DNA of 42,790 nt, taken from NCBI GenBank assembly GCA_944382885.1, contig CALWNT010000124.1, forward strand, positions 1 through 42,790. The letters are read 5' to 3'. Below are positions 40,936 through 42,790 of this stretch, in pieces (the first letter of the stretch is position 1; each line of letters opens with the position of its first letter). This stretch comes from an uncultured Clostridia bacterium. GTDB taxonomy: Bacteria > Bacillota > Clostridia > Oscillospirales > Ruminococcaceae. The position numbers and the translations under genes were made by a program. The notes beneath the pieces are model-generated. The model was not told the origin of the DNA. It searched no databases and was given only the letters and a program-made list of their open reading frames with translations.

Positions 40936-42009
40936 TTATTTCAGCTTTTCCTTCACCGGATAGGTTTTGCAAGCCTCTACATAAGCCAAAATATTTTCCC
41001 ACGGAACCTCCGGTTCCAGCAAATGAGTGGGGGCAACAAATAAGCCTCTGCCATGGGCAATATCCAGATTTTCATGCACTTTCTGAATGACTTCCTCCGG
41101 CGTGCCAAAAGGCATCACGGTCTGCGTTCCAATGGTACCGTGAAAAGAAATCCGATCTCCATATTGCCGATAAATTTCGGAAAACTCCATACTTTCGCTT
41201 TGGATTGGATTTAATACGTCCACGCCCGCTTCAATCAAATAAGGAATAAAAGGCGTAACAAAACCGCAGCTGTGATAAAAGACAATGATATCCGGCTTAA
41301 TCTTTCGAATCTCGGCAATTACTCTTGTCAGCCTTGGTAAAATCCATTGGCAATAGAGTTCGTTGCTCATCATCTGCGTGTGCTGCATGCCGATATCATC
41401 TCCCAAAAAGATGATATCCACCCCTGCTCTGGCAAAAGCTGCCGCTCGAATCGCAGCTCTTTCGGTCACGGCGTCGAAGATATATTCCGCCGTTTCCGGA
41501 TCGCAGAGCATATCGGTCATCAGATCCTCCATCCCCCGCAGATACCAGGAGGTCTCCCAGATAGTGGTCTGCATATTTCCCACTGCGGCTAATCCTTTTT
41601 CATGGATCTTTCGGACCTGCTCCGCCTGATGAGAAGCATCCCCGTTTTTAAAATCCGGAAAGGGATAATGTTTGATTTCTTCCAAAGATTTTCCCCTAAG
41701 GGGACACCTCATATAGGTCATATGCTTTGCGGCCTCACTGCCCGGCTCATGGGCAATCCCCCACAGGTCAATCACGCCGCCCTCTTTGAGATTCGGATGA
41801 TAAGGACGGTACTCCTCCGTCCTGTCTGGAATGCGGATATCGTCTACATTTCTCCACGGAAGCTCAAAATAATCCTCATAGGGAAGGTCACTCCCAGTTT
41901 TTTCCTGATATAACCGTACTAAATCCGGACAGAGGGAAAATTCCACCGGGACAAATTCATAATCTTCTTTTCTCAGCAGGGCTAACAAATTTTCTCTTTG
42001 ATTCATCAT
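40936..42009 (-). CDS. Uroporphyrinogen decarboxylase-like methyltransferase family protein
   Basis: A 357-residue TIM-barrel protein of the URO-D/MtaA superfamily. The zinc-type H-x-C-G (YHSCGFVTPFIPYLIEAGVD) and the following LNPIQ strand point to the corrinoid/methyltransferase branch; the arginine-rich heme-type N-terminus of true HemE is absent. IFLGDDIGMQHTQMMS is also typical of the branch. The methyl donor is unknown and no corrinoid protein gene is visible. AAAGGAG lies seven bases before the ATG (a second ATG is adjacent). It is divergent from an AraC-type regulator that may control it. Confidence 0.85.
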   Translation of the reverse strand: MMNQRENLLALLRKEDYEFVPVEFSLCPDLVRLYQEKTGSDLPYEDYFELPWRNVDDIRIPDRTEEYRPYHPNLKEGGVIDLWGIAHEPGSEAAKHMTYMRCPLRGKSLEEIKHYPFPDFKNGDASHQAEQVRKIHEKGLAAVGNMQTTIWETSWYLRGMEDLMTDMLCDPETAEYIFDAVTERAAIRAAAFARAGVDIIFLGDDIGMQHTQMMSNELYCQWILPRLTRVIAEIRKIKPDIIVFYHSCGFVTPFIPYLIEAGVDVLNPIQSESMEFSEIYRQYGDRISFHGTIGTQTVMPFGTPEEVIQKVHENLDIAHGRGLFVAPTHLLEPEVPWENILAYVEACKTYPVKEKLK

Positions 42010-42044
42010 TGGATGCTCCTTTCCTGCATACTTGACTTTGTGTC

Positions 42045-42050
42045 ATTATA
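42045..42050 (-). promoter_or_regulatory. -10 box of the URO-D-like gene
   Basis: TATAAT on the minus strand (42050-42045), about 36 bases before the start codon. The -35 position (TTCTAT) is weak, consistent with dependence on an activator such as the divergent AraC-type protein. Confidence 0.5.
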
Positions 42051-42118
42051 TCTGATATGCTGAAAAAATAGAATGGGAAAACTGGAGATCGCATGTCAAT
42101 TTTGGAAAGGAGAGCTAG

Positions 42119-42790
42119 ATGAAAATACCACAGAGTTACTATCAAAACCGCACCTCTCACCGTCTTTTGATTCCAGATGCAGAAAACGGTACGCTAAGCT
42201 GCGGGTTCCTTTTTAAACCGGATCACAGCTACAGCGATACAGACCTTACTTTTCAGCACTACGGTGCCCTTCTGCTCTTAGACGGGAGCGGAAGCTATTC
42301 AGACTGCAACGGAAATCGGTGCCGCCTTTCTCCCGGCGCTTTTATCCAGCGGATTCCAGGGCTCAAGCACAATACCTTTGTGCAGTCTTCCGGGAACTGG
42401 CTGGAGTTCTTTGTCTGTTTTGGAAAAGAAACTTATGAAACCCTCTTACACCTCGGATTGATTTCCGATCTGCCGGTGATCTTCCCGGGACTGACCCCGC
42501 AGATTTTGGAAAAATGTGTCTATCTTTTGGAATGCTTTGAAAATGCGTCGCAAGAACAAGTCCCTTATCTCTATCACATGAGCCAGAATTTTGTCACCGA
42601 TCTGTTTTATGCCTCCAAACGATATATTCTCAATAGCGCGGAACAGGAATCCATGGCGAAAGCCTGCGATCTGCTCTGCCGCTTAGAGCCGATGAAAAAC
42701 GGAACCGAAGTCGCAAACGAATTAGGCCTCCCCTACGAGCAGTTCCGCAAGAAATTTAAGGCTCTTTATGGTATTTCTCCTGCGTCCTAC
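42119..42790 (+). CDS. AraC-family transcriptional regulator (partial, C-terminus off window)
   Basis: 224 codons are present before the right edge. The N-terminal half is a cupin-like ligand domain (HYGALLLLDGSGSYSDCNG, LSPGAFIQRIPGLKHNTF). The C-terminal part enters the AraC double helix-turn-helix, ending in YEQFRKKFKALYGISPASY, so only the last few residues are missing. AAAGGAG precedes ATG 42119 by six bases. It is divergent from the URO-D-like gene with about 110 bases between them, a usual arrangement for a local activator sensing a carbon source (inference). Confidence 0.9.
   Translation, partial: MKIPQSYYQNRTSHRLLIPDAENGTLSCGFLFKPDHSYSDTDLTFQHYGALLLLDGSGSYSDCNGNRCRLSPGAFIQRIPGLKHNTFVQSSGNWLEFFVCFGKETYETLLHLGLISDLPVIFPGLTPQILEKCVYLLECFENASQEQVPYLYHMSQNFVTDLFYASKRYILNSAEQESMAKACDLLCRLEPMKNGTEVANELGLPYEQFRKKFKALYGISPASY

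Overview
The window looks like chromosomal DNA of an anaerobic, low-to-moderate G+C Firmicute of class Clostridia. Reasons: an Ntp-type V/A ATPase operon, a reverse-type rubrerythrin (rubredoxin domain first), a T-box riboswitch on alaS, strong AGGAGG-type ribosome binding sites with some TTG/GTG starts, Spo0A-box-like sites, and gene order typical of clostridia (comEC-holA, rnhA-nifS-mnmA). No rRNA, tRNA, CRISPR array, prophage or recognisable transposase was seen. The genus cannot be named from the sequence alone.

Layout. 1-6672, minus strand: ATPase operon, first gene to last H/G-like, C, I, K, F, E, A, running off the left edge inside ntpA, with a clear promoter. 7073-8700, minus: a 23S rRNA m5U methyltransferase with its own promoter and terminator. 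8795-10049, plus: reverse rubrerythrin under a promoter that carries a Rex-like operator, then a GNAT acetyltransferase. 10143-11759, minus: a two-gene membrane-lipid locus in which both genes are broken (a TVP38/DedA-like protein with an in-frame amber codon, and a diacylglycerol-type glycosyltransferase with a frameshift in a homopolymer). 12118-13469, plus: an SGNH hydrolase and FucU. 13528-15060, minus: HtrA protease with four helically phased CssR-type octamers upstream. 15281-20007, minus: a six-gene operon of thioesterase, frameshifted lipoprotein, RNase HI, cysteine desulfurase, MnmA and an APH-like protein. In it NifS and MnmA form the sulfur relay to tRNA 2-thiouridine. 20175-23569, minus: a D-2-hydroxyacid dehydrogenase followed by a 762-residue protein that joins a DNA-binding helix-turn-helix, a cupin and a full acyl-CoA synthetase. 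23735-24935, minus: two small unknown membrane proteins. 25116-26723, plus: a penicillin-binding transpeptidase.

From 26809 to 40372 the genes are on the plus strand: T-box/alaS, a HIT protein, a small XRE regulator preceded by Spo0A-like boxes, comEC with a degenerate nuclease-like domain, holA, an RNase M5-like Toprim protein, an MBOAT-fold protein lacking both family histidines with its DHHW/AlgJ-like partner, an EetA/EetB-like pair (NusG-II plus Gx transporter), a phosphofructokinase and a ThuA-like protein. 40398-40886 is a non-coding element bounded by a 16-bp inverted repeat and packed with perfect hairpins. The window ends with a URO-D-like methyltransferase (minus) and a divergent AraC-type regulator cut by the right edge.

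The items most worth a second look are the HTH-cupin-acyl-CoA synthetase fusion and its operon, the inverted-repeat hairpin element, the MBOAT without its histidines, the phased octamer array at htrA, the Rex-like and Spo0A-like sites, and the cluster of broken genes, two of which are shifted at homopolymer runs.
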